From assembly GCA_051294375.1 (NCBI GenBank), contig CM119265.1, positions 9,184,772 through 9,248,771 of the forward strand: DNA of 64,000 nt, in the 5' to 3' direction. Every line of letters begins with the position of its first letter. Position 1 is the first letter of the stretch. Below, piece by piece: positions 11,008 to 21,595 of the stretch. The position numbers were made by a program, and so were the translations under genes. The notes beneath the pieces were generated by a model. The model saw only the letters and a list, made by a program, of their open reading frames with translations, did not search any database and had not been told where the DNA came from. The DNA is from Paraspadella gotoi. Its lineage: Eukaryota; Chaetognatha.

Positions 11008-11372
11008 ATTTAAGATTTAAAGATTTAAATATTTAAAAAGATTTTAAAAGATTTAAAAAGATTTAAAAAGATTAAAAAGATTAAAAAGATTTAAAGATTT
11101 TAAAAGATTTTAAAAGATTTTAAAAGATTTTAAAAGATTTTAAAAAAATTAAAGATTTAAAAAGAATTAAAAAGATTTAAAAAGATTTAAAAAGATTTAA
11201 AAAAATTTAAAAAGAATTAAAAAGATTTAAAAAGATTTAAAGATTTAAAAAGATTTAAAAAGAATTAAAAAGATTTAAAAAGATTTAAAAAGATTTAAAA
11301 AGATTTAAAAAGATTTAAAAAAGATTTTAAAAGATTTAAAAAGATTTAAAAAGATTTAAAAAGATTTAAAAA
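11008..11372. repeat. 10-bp AAAAAGATTT tandem array
   Basis: About 35 units of a 10-11-base AAAAAGATTT repeat end directly against the coding exon at 11377. Each unit supplies an AAAAG dinucleotide context that could serve as a 3' splice site. Confidence 0.9.
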
Positions 11373-11376
11373 GAAG

Positions 11377-11595
11377 ATCCTCATTGATGGCGAAGCCGCG
11401 AATGACGACGACGATGAAAACAAAGACATCAACATCAACATCAGAAAATTCGACGGAGACGAGGGTAGAGATCCGAAGCTGGATCATCCCGGGGCAACAA
11501 CGACGACGAAGATGACGACGACGACCGCAGTGGTTTCCAAGGAAAAATCCCCTTTCAGACAGTTTTCTCGGAAAGCTTTATCAAAGTCGCTGTGA
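11377..11595 (+). CDS. putative terminal exon, Asp/Thr/Lys-rich C-terminus
   Basis: Seventy-two codons are open from the edge of the 10-bp array to TGA 11593-11595. The reading starts ILIDGEAANDDDDENKDI, continues KFDGDEGRDPKLDHPGA, then a Thr-rich block, and ends SPFRQFSRKALSKSL. The absence of an early ATG fits a 3' exon. The acceptor would have to be an AAG at the end of the array (11374-11376), without a normal pyrimidine tract, which is unusual. A polyadenylation signal follows at 11814. The protein is not recognised; the basic tail after an acidic segment is its clearest trait. Confidence 0.45.
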   Translation: MLIDGEAANDDDDENKDININIRKFDGDEGRDPKLDHPGATTTTKMTTTTAVVSKEKSPFRQFSRKALSKSL

Positions 11596-11813
11596 AATGA
11601 GATTCGATCAGGAAATTAAAGACTCTCAACTCTTCTCTCACATCCCCCCCCCCTTCTGCTTCACTTCTACGCGTTCACTACCGTTTGATCGGCGTTCACT
11701 ACCCGTTAACCAGGTGTTTACTGCACGTTTGCCTGGTACTCACCCTCCGTCGATCTCAAAACCAATTTCAGTTAGTGTCCACTCGGCAGTTTCTACCGAA
11801 CATTCGAAATCAC

Positions 11814-11819
11814 AATAAA
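11814..11819 (+). terminator. polyadenylation signal AATAAA
   Basis: A canonical AATAAA 219 bases after the stop codon of the 11377-11595 exon fits the end of that gene. Confidence 0.45.
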
Positions 11820-11869
11820 GTTATTGCTAGGAGTAGCTCAAACGAAAATTTAAACATTTAAAAATTTTA

Positions 11870-12440
11870 ATATTACTCCATACCCTAAATATTATTTTTT
11901 TAATATTTATTTATAAATAGGAAAGGCTAAAAATTTTTATGGATTTTGTTATTCAGGAAGCTTGAAAAAAGTTGTCTTCACAAAGTATAATTCTTTTTTC
12001 GATATTTTGATCATAAGTGGGTGAAAAATATGAAAAAACTATTTATACTAATAACTACTAATTCTTATGTTTTCTTGGTCAAAATTAAGAAAAAATAATA
12101 AAATTATCAAAAGAGGATGATGATGATTATAATTATAATAATTATAATCATCATCATCCTCTTTTGATAATTTTATTATTTTTTCTTAATTTTGACCAAG
12201 AAAACATAAGAATTAGTAGTTATTAGTCGTTATATTTTTTATTTAACTTTTTATGCTCTATCAGAATCCATCAAAAAAAAGTTAAGATTGATTAAAAAAA
12301 TGTTTTATCATTATATAGTAATATTGTAATTTTGATAGCAACAATAAAAGCATTAAAATCGAACTTTTTTAAAAAATTATTTTTTTACCTGAAAGTAGAC
12401 TTCAAGACTAAAGTTTTTAACCCCCGCCCCTATAGAATTT
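11870..12440. repeat. diverged copy of the hAT-like foldback family
   Basis: Shares the blocks TTTTTAATATTTATTTATA, TCTTCACAAAGTATAATTC and GCTCTATCAGAATC, in the same order, with copies at 19570 and 44856. Its centre is the perfect inverted repeat at 12048-12226. I could not define its ends or a target-site duplication. Confidence 0.55.
12048..12226. repeat. perfect 87-bp inverted repeat with 5-base spacer
   Basis: The arms 12048-12134 and 12140-12226 are exact reverse complements over all 87 bases, around the spacer ATAAT. The arms begin CTAATAACTACTAATTCTTA and include AGAGGATGATGATGATTATAA next to the spacer. It would form a long hairpin. Confidence 0.97.
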
Positions 12441-12654
12441 AATTTCATAGTCGATTTCTATTATTGCCTTTCAGCCTTTGCTCTCCATCAACCTTCCACA
12501 TACAGCGGTTTTTCATTATTCTAAACTTCGACGAGGTAACTAAAAATTCACAAAAATTATACAAGACTAATTTACAAGTAATTTTCCGTTCAAACCTTTC
12601 TCCCCCCCCTCCCCCCCTCCTCCTCCCCCCTTCTCTTTCAATTCAGGCGGAGAT

Positions 12655-12821
12655 CTAAAATAAACCACCGGTGATTGAAGACGCTGGAACTCCAAAGCCT
12701 CGCAAGTCCCAGGATCCCAGAACGCCATCCGTGACGCATTTGACGTGGCCAGTGGCGTGGCAGACGCTGCGGGGGCGCCAAACTTGGTCATAGCAGTCAT
12801 TGTTGCGCAAGTAAAATAACC
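12655..12821 (-). CDS. putative terminal exon of a cysteine-containing protein
   Basis: The frame is open from an AAAG acceptor at 12822 to TAG 12655-12657. It reads FYLRNNDCYDQVWRPRSVCH, then ATGHVKCVTDGVLGSWDLRG. Third codon positions are strongly C-biased in this frame only. Cysteine spacing is C-x10-C-x6-C. The extracellular character is inference from the cysteines; the family is not recognised. A competing frame, with an ATG at about 12800, has poorer codon bias. Confidence 0.4.
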
Positions 12822-13654
12822 CTTTCGAAAAAATGTTTACAAATAGCCACAATTTATTTTTACTGGATTTATCTTCTTTTATAACTAGTTTAGTCGTCTT
12901 CCAAAATTACATCTCATTCAAAAAAAAAAAAGTTTTCGTTTTATCTATCGCCGTTTTTATTTCTCTCTCTTTTTATATAATATTTGTTGTATTTAATTAA
13001 TTTTATTTAATAACAGTTTTTGCTTCTTTTTTTTCATTTCCATTGACCTCCAATTGCTTCTTAAACCAATTCATCTTCTTGTTTCCACCAAAATCCTTTT
13101 TATTCTTCCTCTTTTCCCCAAATTCATTCTATCTTCCTCGCCCTTTATTATCTTACCTTCTCTCTTCCTCAATTTGATTACTTTTAAAACCTTTTTTTTT
13201 CTTTTCACCCCGACAGATCTTAACGAGCATCACGTTGACGCTTTTCTCTCTTTACTTTCACGCAATCACCTCGTTTCACCTCGCCGCTGAATCTCTACTT
13301 CTCTCACCCTTCTGTTATCACTTGCCCATCCTTTTATAATTTTTGATCATCATTCGCCCGACTTTTCTCCTCTTGCTCCCCATCAATCGCCTTACTTATC
13401 TTTAACCAATTTACCAATCGCTTATCATCAATCTTGCTTCTAACTGCTTTATCGCTCGTCTTTTACTTTGGTCATCGTTTATCCTACTTTTCTTTGCTCT
13501 ATTCTCAATCATGTATCACCAATTTACCAGTCGCCTTACTTCTCTCCCTCCTATCTCATTTTCACCCCCCAGATTTCCCACGCCTCTTAACCTCTTCTTC
13601 CGTCTCAGTCACCCCTTTTAGCTCCCGAGCTCACTCTCACTCGAGGGCGCCTTT

Positions 13655-13758
13655 CGTCAATCTCTCTCTCTCTCTCTCCTCTTCTCTCTCTCTCTCTCTC
13701 TCTCTCTTCTCTTCTCTCTCTCCTCTCTCTCTTCTCTCTCTCTCTTCTCTCTCTCCTC
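13655..13758. repeat. interrupted CT microsatellite
   Basis: (CT)n with TT interruptions, directly upstream of the exon acceptor at 13792. Confidence 0.9.
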
Positions 13759-13792
13759 CGACGCGGCTCCTATTTCTAAATCATCGCTCCAG

Positions 13793-13997
13793 ACCGCTCC
13801 TCCATTTTCTGCACCAGTCGGCTCCATCGACTTCGGTTCCACCTTCGACATCTTACGACGCTTTCCCCAACTCGGCCACGCCGAACGCCGCGCTCTCCAC
13901 CAGCGCCCTTTCCCGCGGATTCCAAAAACCCTGCGTCGTCGCTTCGCCGCGAAGGACTTGCGCCTCCTGGCGGCCAAACGCCGCCCATGCGTGGTCG
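13793..13997 (+). CDS. putative internal exon, Arg-rich unknown protein
   Basis: The acceptor CGCTCCAG (13792) opens 68 codons with a marked C/G third-position bias. The reading includes APPFSAPVGSIDFGSTFDIL, then RRFPQLGHAERRALHQRPF and KTLRRRFAAKDLRLLAAKRR. The end is uncertain: GTC G|GTGGCG at 13998 is the best donor, but the frame stays open further. The CT array just upstream could serve as the polypyrimidine tract. Arg/Leu-rich helices are likely. The opposite strand is also open here with worse codon usage. Function is unknown. Confidence 0.4.
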
Positions 13998-14153
13998 GTG
14001 GCGGGCGAGAGACGCCGCCGCTCACCGGGGCGGGTCTCCAGGGGGCGGTGCCATTTTGCTGGAAAATTGAGGGGGGGAGGGGGAGAGAGAAAGTGGGGGC
14101 AATTTATATTGAACGGTAAGGATTGCTTGATTAGCATCTTAAACAGGTCAGGT

Positions 14154-14562
14154 GATTGGTTTTCGCTTGTTTGTTTATTTTTATTAGGCTCGGTTTGATT
14201 GGACGGATAGAAACGAAGGTGGACAGCGATTGTCTGGAGGGCGGAACCAATGAGATGCGTGTACGGGATAACAAGTTGAGGGGACGGGGAAAAAAGGATA
14301 AGAAAGAGAAGGCAATTAAGAGAATAAAAAGAAAGAGAAAAACAAAAAACAAAAAAACAAACAACCAGACGGAAATGAGAGAAACAGAGAGAAGAATAAA
14401 AAGAAAAGACCTCGCAATTAAAAAAAGGGTGTTCGGATTGCAAACGAGACTGCGTTGCCTCGATACGAGAATTTAAACGGCGCCAGATTCGTCGCTGAGA
14501 AAAAAAAATCCGCATGACAGGTGGCGATTGGCTGGAGAAAAGAAAACCTTGTTGGTGATTGG
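14154..14562. promoter_or_regulatory. cluster of CCAAT boxes
   Basis: Five CCAAT or ATTGG pentamers occur at about 14155, 14198, 14247, 14527 and 14558. The density suggests a promoter region, but no linked start codon or exon is certain on either side. Confidence 0.25.
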
Positions 14563-14579
14563 AGTACGGTACTTTTACT

Positions 14580-16020
14580 TAGAGAAAAGAACGACTGCCA
14601 AATTGGCAACTGTTTTATTATTTGTTGCTTTGTCCCATTTGTTTTCAATCGTGGGAGAGATTTTAACTGTCATGCGGCTGATTATTTCCTGTTAAAACTT
14701 TCCAGTCTTGAGAAAAAAAAAAAACTCCTTTCAAAAAGGAAAAGAAATTATGAGAGGGGGATGGAAGTTTGTTAATGGAAAAATACGATGACGAGATAAC
14801 AACGTAAGAAAAGGGGGGGGGAAATCTCGGGAAGAGGAAAGGAAAAGAGAAAAAAAGGAAATTGGATGGCGAAATGAATGAAGGAAAACGGAGGAAAAAG
14901 GAAAGAAGAAAGTATTGAAGAATGTGAGGATTGCAATGCAACGAGAATCAAATAATTGCAGTAAATAAGATACAACTACAATAAACAAGACTACGAAAAA
15001 ACGTTAAAGATGGTTAATCTCAGCTAATTTAGAACAGGGACAAAATATTACTGATGGCAAAAAAAATGATAAATCTGAACATAAATAAACAAATATGAGA
15101 AAAATAATTATGAAGAAAAATATCGGTAAAGAGGGCGGCGCGGTAGTAAATTAAGTTGAAAATTATTTAATTAGAAAAAAGAATGGCCACACAAGGCCGA
15201 TATTTAAACCTAATGCTATTATCATTTAACCTTTTCAAAAACCCTAAAGAAAAGACAAGTAAACTCGGTTTAATTGTATTTGAATTGACAAAGAATGACA
15301 AGAAGGAGGAAAGAAAGGGAAATAAGGAAGAGAATGGGGAAACGCGGAAAACAAAAAAGGTGATAAAATAAGTAATATGAGAAGATGAATATAAAACTGA
15401 TAAAGGACAAGAAAATACAGGAAAATGAGAAAAAGACGAAGGAAGTAAAAGGAAGTAAAAAAAGAAGAAAAAAAAGATTCCAGGAGCAAAGAAAATTAGA
15501 GGCCGACGGAAAATTGCGGCGAAGACAGCGAGGGCACAAATGGAGGTCGCCTCGGCGTTAGAGTAATGTCGACTTTTAAGAGCGGAATATAGATAAGAGG
15601 TGGTCGCAGAGAGAGAGAGAGAGAGGAAGAACGAGAGAGAAACATGATTGAGAGAAGAGATGAGAGAGAGAAAAATGAAAAAAAAACTGAAAAAAGAGTG
15701 AGAAAGCGTGGAAGACAGATGACAATGTGGGCTGGACGAAAAACGGTGCCAAACAAATAGCAAAATGGAAAACTATTATTCCCCTTTTTTCCCGGTGAAT
15801 CACTCAATTCGCTCATTCCCTCACTCACTCACTCGCGCAGTGAATACCTTACACAGACACGCGTTCTTTTCCACACAAATGTATTAATACTAATTAAAAA
15901 AAAAATATATGATTGCTGTAAACTTTTAGTTTGAACGAGTTAACAAACATATTATACGCAATATCGTTGCCTCCTTCCCTCAACTCATCAAATCATTCAC
16001 TTACCCATTCGCCGTCTCAC
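14580..16020. other. AT- and purine-rich stretch without a supported gene
   Basis: The segment is mostly AAAG/GGAAA-rich. A minus-strand frame ending at 15496 reads RPPLIYIPLLKVDITLTPRR and then PPFVPSLSSPQFSVGL before a stop. It could be a small C-terminal exon, but no acceptor is visible in the CT repeat before it, so it is not called. Confidence 0.5.
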
Positions 16021-16027
16021 TCACTTG

Positions 16028-16029
16028 CC

Positions 16030-16070
<41 letters not shown>
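16028..16070. repeat. CT microsatellite
   Basis: (CT)n of about 42 bases, 36 bases upstream of the acceptor at 16106. Confidence 0.9.
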
Positions 16071-16072
<2 letters not shown>

Positions 16073-16106
16073 CGATTTGTTTATCTCACCTCCCGGCGCC
16101 TTCCAG

Positions 16107-16208
16107 TCGCTCGTCCCTCGTCGCAGCGGAAATTCGTCGGGAAATATTTTCTCGACGTAACCTGAGGGAAGTCGGGGGGAATTGGTGGGTTAGGGGTGAG
16201 AGAGTAAG
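16107..16208 (+). CDS. putative internal exon, basic
   Basis: The acceptor CCCGGCGCCTTCCAG and donor GAGAGTAAG|GTAAGT both match the consensus well. The frame is open from phase 2 to phase 2 (102 bases) and reads SRSSLVAAEIRREIFSRRNL, then REVGGNWWVRGERV. No partner exon was found. The segment is short, so chance openness is possible; the donor quality is the main support. Confidence 0.4.
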
Positions 16209-16229
16209 GTAAGTTGAGGACGGGGATGG

Positions 16230-16430
16230 GTGGGTCGAAGGTAGGGAAGATTATGGGACAGGGCTGGGTCAGTCGGAAGAAGTTATGGGCGAGTCTAAGG
16301 CAGGGATGGGAAGTTTTAGAATGGGAGAGATAAGTTTAAGACTGGGAAGGGTGAGTTTAAGAGTTGGATGGATGAGTTTAAAACTGGGTTGGCAGATTTC
16401 GAGACTGGGATGAGAGAAATTAAGTCTGAG
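16230..16430. repeat. degenerate minisatellite of about 30 bp
   Basis: Repeated GATGAGTTTAAGACTGGGA-like units with drift. Both strands are open in places because of the repeat, not because of an evident gene. Confidence 0.5.
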
Positions 16431-16948
16431 ATGTGTGGGAAGACACGGATGAAAAGAAATGAGCGCGCGAAAGTGAACCGACAAGAGGGGGGAAAAGAAA
16501 CAGCTGGAAATACACATGGGATTCATGGAATACAGGGAATTAAACGGTCAAACGGGGCTGAAAAAGCGACAGATGACGGGGGGGGGTGAGGTGACAGAAA
16601 ACAAAGGCAGAGAGTGATCGCAGGTGGACCAACGGGATTGAGCGAGTCAGGCACTGATCGTCTAAACGAGTCCGTTGGGAACGGGCGTTGGCTGAAAGAG
16701 ATACGTGTAGAGAATGGCATCATGTGGCTCCATGGAGGATAGTAGAGTAAAAACCTCGTTTTGAAACTAACACAAATTCGACTTCCTGACGATATATTTA
16801 ATTATTTTCGGGAAAAAGAAAACATTTACGGATAAATTGGAGTGTGATTCATAATTTTTTTCATTGTTGCAGAACATTGTACACAATAAATTTGTTTTGT
16901 TAAACTAAAAGAACTAAAAGAAACACAATTATGGACTTGAAAGTGACT

Positions 16949-17637
16949 GTAATATAATAATCTGGGGCAGAGCTAGATTTACTGAGAGACTCAATTGCTA
17001 TTAATGTTTATCTTGTTTTATGAGGAATTAATTGCTATTGAATGATGATAAATGGTTGACTATACAGTATAGAGTATACAGTTATAATCTAGACGTTAGA
17101 GATAGCGTTCAGAGCGAAGACTATTTTGATAACTCTGAGAGAATCCCCGTAAGATTATCAAAACGGAATATAGTTATTTTATTACTTTATATGATTGCTA
17201 TCTTTACCAAGGCTCTGAGAGGCTATAAAAGGAGAATAGGAAGGTCAGTCTGTTTCTGAGTTCAGACCTCTGCCTCTCTTGGTAAGTGCTAAGTAAAGAC
17301 TATATGTCTTCAAGATGTGTTATATGCTTTCAAGCATTCTCCTGTAATATTTATAAAAGGAAAATTAAACTGTAATAATATAATTAATACTATTGGTTCA
17401 TTTAATATAAGACAATAACAGAAGATAGTGTTTCACTGAATTATTATAGTAGTTAATTAAAACATTGGATAGGCTAGGGAAAAGGGAATTCGCTGAGATA
17501 CCCAGTATATACCCTGGGGTAGGCCTTGCCTGGATCAATGTTTAGGAACCTATATACAAACTGTATTAGCTTAGAATAGTTGTATCTTATCATATTATGA
17601 TCCTTGGACCATCCTACCTAATTAACTGGCAGCGCCC
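16949..17637 (+). mobile_element. LTR-like segment with primer-binding-site-like motif
   Basis: A TATA box (17224-17230, GGCTATAAAAGG) is followed by a transcribed-region-like stretch. The segment ends just before TGGCAGCGCCC (17627-17637), which resembles a retrotransposon primer-binding site. No gag-pol reading frame and no second LTR are visible, so this would be a solo or truncated element. The start at TGTAATATAATAATC is a guess. A cellular promoter is the alternative. Confidence 0.3.
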
Positions 17638-17742
17638 AGTATATCATAAAGTTATAAAGACTCCTGATTCTACCGATATTTAACTTCGTAATATTAAATT
17701 ATATTATCGTATATTATATTATATTATATTATATATATATTG

Positions 17743-17888
17743 TATTATAGAACAGTGACATATTTACTTAAGTAACGTAATATTATAAGAATCTCAAACT
17801 TTCGTCAAAAGAAAATCATCGTTCGGTTTTTCCGATTTTTCGTTTTCGCCTTTTTCGTCGTCGACGCCATCTTTGTCGTCCTCTTCCT
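17743..17888 (-). repeat. near-duplicate of 17997-18146 ending at an assembly gap
   Basis: It repeats the 3' end of the membrane-protein gene (stop codon and acidic tail) with a few substitutions, and breaks at the N gap. This looks like the unmerged end of an overlapping or allelic contig. Confidence 0.85.
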
Positions 17889-17909
17889 NNNNNNNNNNNN
17901 NNNNNNNNN
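17889..17909. other. assembly gap (21 N)
   Basis: Twenty-one N bases separate two copies of the same 3' gene end. Confidence 0.95.
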
Positions 17910-17944
17910 ATTCATTTAATAAATAAGCTATCTTGCCCCTGACT
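17910..17944 (+). repeat. copy of dispersed ATTCATTTAATAAATAAGC family
   Basis: ATTCATTTAATAAATAAGC followed by TATCTTGCCCCTGAC matches copies at 24766, 30065 and, reversed, 40535. Here it is cut by the gap on the left, and an ATATT-rich tract follows. Confidence 0.7.
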
Positions 17945-18050
17945 ATTATATTATATATATTATATTATATATTATATTATATTATATTATATTATATTAT
18001 ATTTTAGAACAGTGACATATTTACATATGTAACGTTATATTATTAGAATC

Positions 18051-19011
18051 TCAAACTTTCGTCAAAAGAAAATCATCGTTGGGTTTTTCCGATTTTTCGT
18101 TTTCTCCTTTTTCGTCGTCGACGCCATCTTTGTCGTCCTCTTCCTCCTCTTCGTCCTCCTTCCACGCGACGGCGACGTTGACGCCGCATATCAGCGCCAT
18201 GAACGCCAACGACGCCGCGAACCACGACGCCTCCGCCTCGGATTCGAAGGTCCGAGGAACGAGGCAGACGAAGATCTCGACTTGATAAAATAAAAAGACG
18301 CCGGCGAGAAACGAGAGTTGACGACGCAGCGCCGACGAGGCTCGTCCCGGCCCCGCCCACCGATCCACGACGGCGGCGATGACCCATAGAGGGAGCGCCA
18401 TGAGGGCGACGTAGCTGCGAGGATGCGGAAGACCCTGGCAGCGGGCGGAGAGGAATAATCGGAGAACGAAGATGACGACGACGAGGAACAGCGTCCATTG
18501 AAAAATTGACAATTTCGAACGAGAGAGAGAGACGGTCTTGTCCTGACATCGATGGCGCGAAGCATTGACTGACGAGTCGGGTTCTTTTGTGGCATCTTGA
18601 GAGGTGGAGAGACGCGACCCATCGCCGGACGAGGTCAGGCCACGACTTTCAGGGTGAGGTGAGGTCGAAAGCTCCTTTCCCGCCGAACTCGCCTCAACTT
18701 CTTCCGCAAGAAGGCAAATTATTGCGTAATAAGCGCTCAAACAACAAATGCATAATAATTTGAAGAGGAAACAAAGCGACGCTTCCGAAGAGGCGAGACT
18801 CTCGTTCTCTGCAAATGCTGCCAAAGAGGCTGTCGAGATTTCGACGGAGAGAAGGACGGCGACGACTCGGAGGGCGAAGCGGCTGAGGCGGCCGAGTATC
18901 GGCGCCGCCGCCGCATCGTCGCAGCGGGGGCGCTGCGACTGGACTCCAAAAAAGAAGACGAATGCGGCGAGGAGAAGGACAGAAGCGCCGTGGTTGTTGG
19001 CATCGGAGGCT
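18051..19011 (-). CDS. multi-pass membrane protein, last exon, with acidic tail and PDZ-type C-terminus
   Basis: An acceptor CGGAAGCAG (19012-19014) opens 320 codons (phase 2 start) to TGA 18051-18053. There are about seven hydrophobic segments: VLLLAAFVFFFGV, FALRVVAVLLSVEI, LCFLFKLLCICCLSAYYAII, WTLFLVVVIFVLRLFL, YVALMALPLWVIAAVV, LSFLAGVFLFYQVEIFVCLV and WFAASLAFMALICGVNVAVA. A polar Ser/Thr/Glu loop lies between the third and fourth. The cytoplasmic-type tail is very acidic (KEDEEEEEDDKDG) and ends LLTKV, a class I PDZ-ligand pattern (S/T-x-hydrophobic). The family is not recognised; weak resemblance to small tetraspan-type families (Frag1/DRAM or MARVEL) is only an impression. No ATG occurs early, so the upstream exon or exons are missing. 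The exon is GC-rich in an AT-rich setting. Confidence 0.6.
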
Positions 19012-19014
19012 CTG

Positions 19015-19560
19015 CTTCCGTTAATAAATTAAATATATGTAATTTAGTTAGTTAAAAATTGTTTTATTCATCAAAAATACTCATGTAACGCCGAGACCAC
19101 TTGAATAATATTTCATTCTATGTCAAGGAAGGTCCAGCTATAATGGGACTAACTTCAAGTGCTTACAGCACAAAAACGGTTTAAGATAGAGGGGAAACTA
19201 GGCTATACACAATGGAAACTAGGCTAAATTTTCTTTTAATCGATATCCAAAACGTCTGGGAAATTCAACAGCAAATACTGTAATTAAAGCTTTTTACATA
19301 ACATATCACAATTTTTCGCGCCGCCTCCTTACAAAATTTTTTAAAAAATTGCTATTAGGAAATAGCGAAAAATTTAAGTTTCAATAACGATTTATTTTAT
19401 TTCATAGGAAATTTTGCTAAAAATTAAGATGAAGGATAGCGACTCCTAACTTTTGGCCAAGCAGTTTTTCTGATTTCATTTCCCCTAATTACTGAAAATG
19501 TAGGATAGAGAAACCGAATGTCCTACGCATACCCTCTAGAACTGTCGAGTTTCTGACAGC
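19015..19560. other. intergenic or intronic stretch, nothing recognised
   Basis: AT-rich sequence without open frames, repeats or sites that I can support, apart from the branch-point-like CTAAC just upstream of the 19011 exon. Confidence 0.5.
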
Positions 19561-19569
19561 AACAATAGT

Positions 19570-20056
19570 AGAGCCAAACTTTGTCAATGGGGTGGGTTGG
19601 GAACCTTCCTAAATGAAACTTCATACGTTTATGAGAAAACTTTCAATGGCAAGAAGCCTAGAAGCACTAGTAATTACTTTTTTAATATTTATTTATAGAT
19701 AGGAAATGTTAATTGTCTACACAAAGTATAATTCTTTTTTTCAATATTTTTATGATAAGTTGGTTAAAATTGGGAAAAAAACCTGAAAAAATCATTCTTA
19801 TTGTCATCATCCGATGATTTTAGCAATTTTTACTAAACATCACAATATTAAAAATTTGTAAGTACATTTTTTGCTTAACTTTTTTAGCTCTATCAGAATC
19901 AATTAAAAAAACTTAAAATATCATTTTTTTTACATTATATAGCAATATAAGAATTTTAAAAAGCAAATTCGGAATTTTTTTGTAAAAAATATATTTTAAT
20001 AATGGATCAGTTTAATACTGTTCCCATTAAAATTTGAATTTGGTCGGCTACCGCTA
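19570..20056. mobile_element. hAT-like nonautonomous foldback element
   Basis: About 487 bases beginning AGAGCCAAACTTTGTCAATGG and ending GGTCGGCTACCGCTA. It is bounded by the 8-base direct repeat ACAATAGT (19562-19569 and 20057-20064). Eight-base target duplications are typical of hAT transposons. The interior is AT-rich, with a central CATCATCCGATGAT palindr ome-like core and no transposase frame. A second copy is at 44856-45463 and a diverged one at 11870-12440. Confidence 0.65.
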
Positions 20057-20064
20057 ACAATAGT

Positions 20065-21590
20065 GACAGAAATGACAGCATTACTTACGGGCGCGGTCGG
20101 GAAAGCATATGCCACCTTCTCTGAACCTTTGAAAAAGTTCATGGTTGCCGAAGGTAAATCTTTTTAATTGATTGTGTTGTCCTTACATTTTTTCACAATT
20201 ATACAAATTTACATCGTCGAAACGATTTTAAAAAGTTAGTCCGAAAACAGCTGGACCTCCCTGTATATTAATTATGCATAAAACTTATCATTATTCCCTA
20301 ACTTTTCATTTATATATTCTTATGAATTTTAATATCTTTGAAAGGATTCTTATTAATTTTGGAAAATCGTAATTTGCGGTATTAGTAATTAAATAAAACT
20401 TAATAAATTTATCGGAAAATTACTAATTTGGATTTTTTATATTTTATAAATTACAAATTAACCAGATCTTACCTCGTGATGTTTGAGCATTGGTAAGTCA
20501 AACGGATTTTGAATAAAATGGCAACAGTAAAAATGACAAACGACGAAGATAAAATAAAGAACAGTTTTCTTTTTCAAAGGTATAAACATTTTGATTTTCG
20601 TATCACTTTAAGAAAATGAAAAATATTAAAAAAAAAAAAAAGAAAACCAAAAAACCGGTTTGATCTGAGATTTGACTTATTTCTCAAAACACCCTATTTC
20701 ATTTTATATTAAAAATTATTAATTTTTAAGTTTAAATATTAGGTATTTAAAATATTTTGCTTCTTTTTATCCCTAATATCAGGGTTTCACTTGACCTTGG
20801 CTGATTTTAGCGTTTCACCCAGTTTTCACGAGCTTTTATCGAAATAAGAGAGAAATTTGTAATCGTTTTTTCTTAATCGTTATGAAAGCGCGTCTCTGCA
20901 GGAATGAAGAACAACATTCTTTACAAGGTTAGTGGTTAGAGTAAGCTTGGGTTAGGGATCAGGTGATTACTGATTAGAGTTTGGGATATATTAGTGATTA
21001 ACATTAGGAATTAAGGTTAGAGACCATGGATTAGGATTAATATTAGAGTTAAAGAATAGAATATTAAGAAACAAAAATGAGACAACTTTGAAAAAGAGAG
21101 CAAAGATTTCCTTCATATTATGAATTTAAAATGATTTAAAAAGGTAAATCAATAAAATATAATATTATACGATCTGAATTAAATAAAATTTTTATTGGGG
21201 TCTCAAAATAAGATAAGTACTATTGTGAAAAAATCCTTTGAGAAAAAACGACATTTTGACTGATTTGTTATTCTCTCCATTTTTTATCGTATTGTATTTC
21301 CCATTCCCAGTTCTTGAAACGACGGCAGAAAGCAAATGATAGCAATTACAAGGTGGAGGCCCGATTTCTTTTTGATCATTTACGACTCACAAAATAAGCT
21401 AATTTTCGATATCCAAATTGACTTTCGTTTAAACATTAGTTATTAATTAGTTTTATGTATAAGTAGATTTTGGTCATAAGGCACCAACAAAGACATTCGA
21501 TATTCACCCTTCCTAAAGTAAACTATGACTAATATATCAAATGAGGCTAAATATCAGTAAAAACCAGTTTTTTATTTTTCATTTTTACTC
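20065..21590. other. AT-rich stretch without a supported gene
   Basis: There are no open frames of note. A GGTTAG/GGATTAG-rich patch at about 20925-21055 is degenerate and unlike a telomere array. Confidence 0.5.
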
Positions 21591-21595
21591 TATAA

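Noticed and set aside
13434-14198. 254-residue plus-strand frame starting at a Leu/Ser-rich stretch
   Set aside because: Its first two thirds lie in CT repeats. A different frame in the same place (13793-13997) has better codon bias and a splice acceptor.
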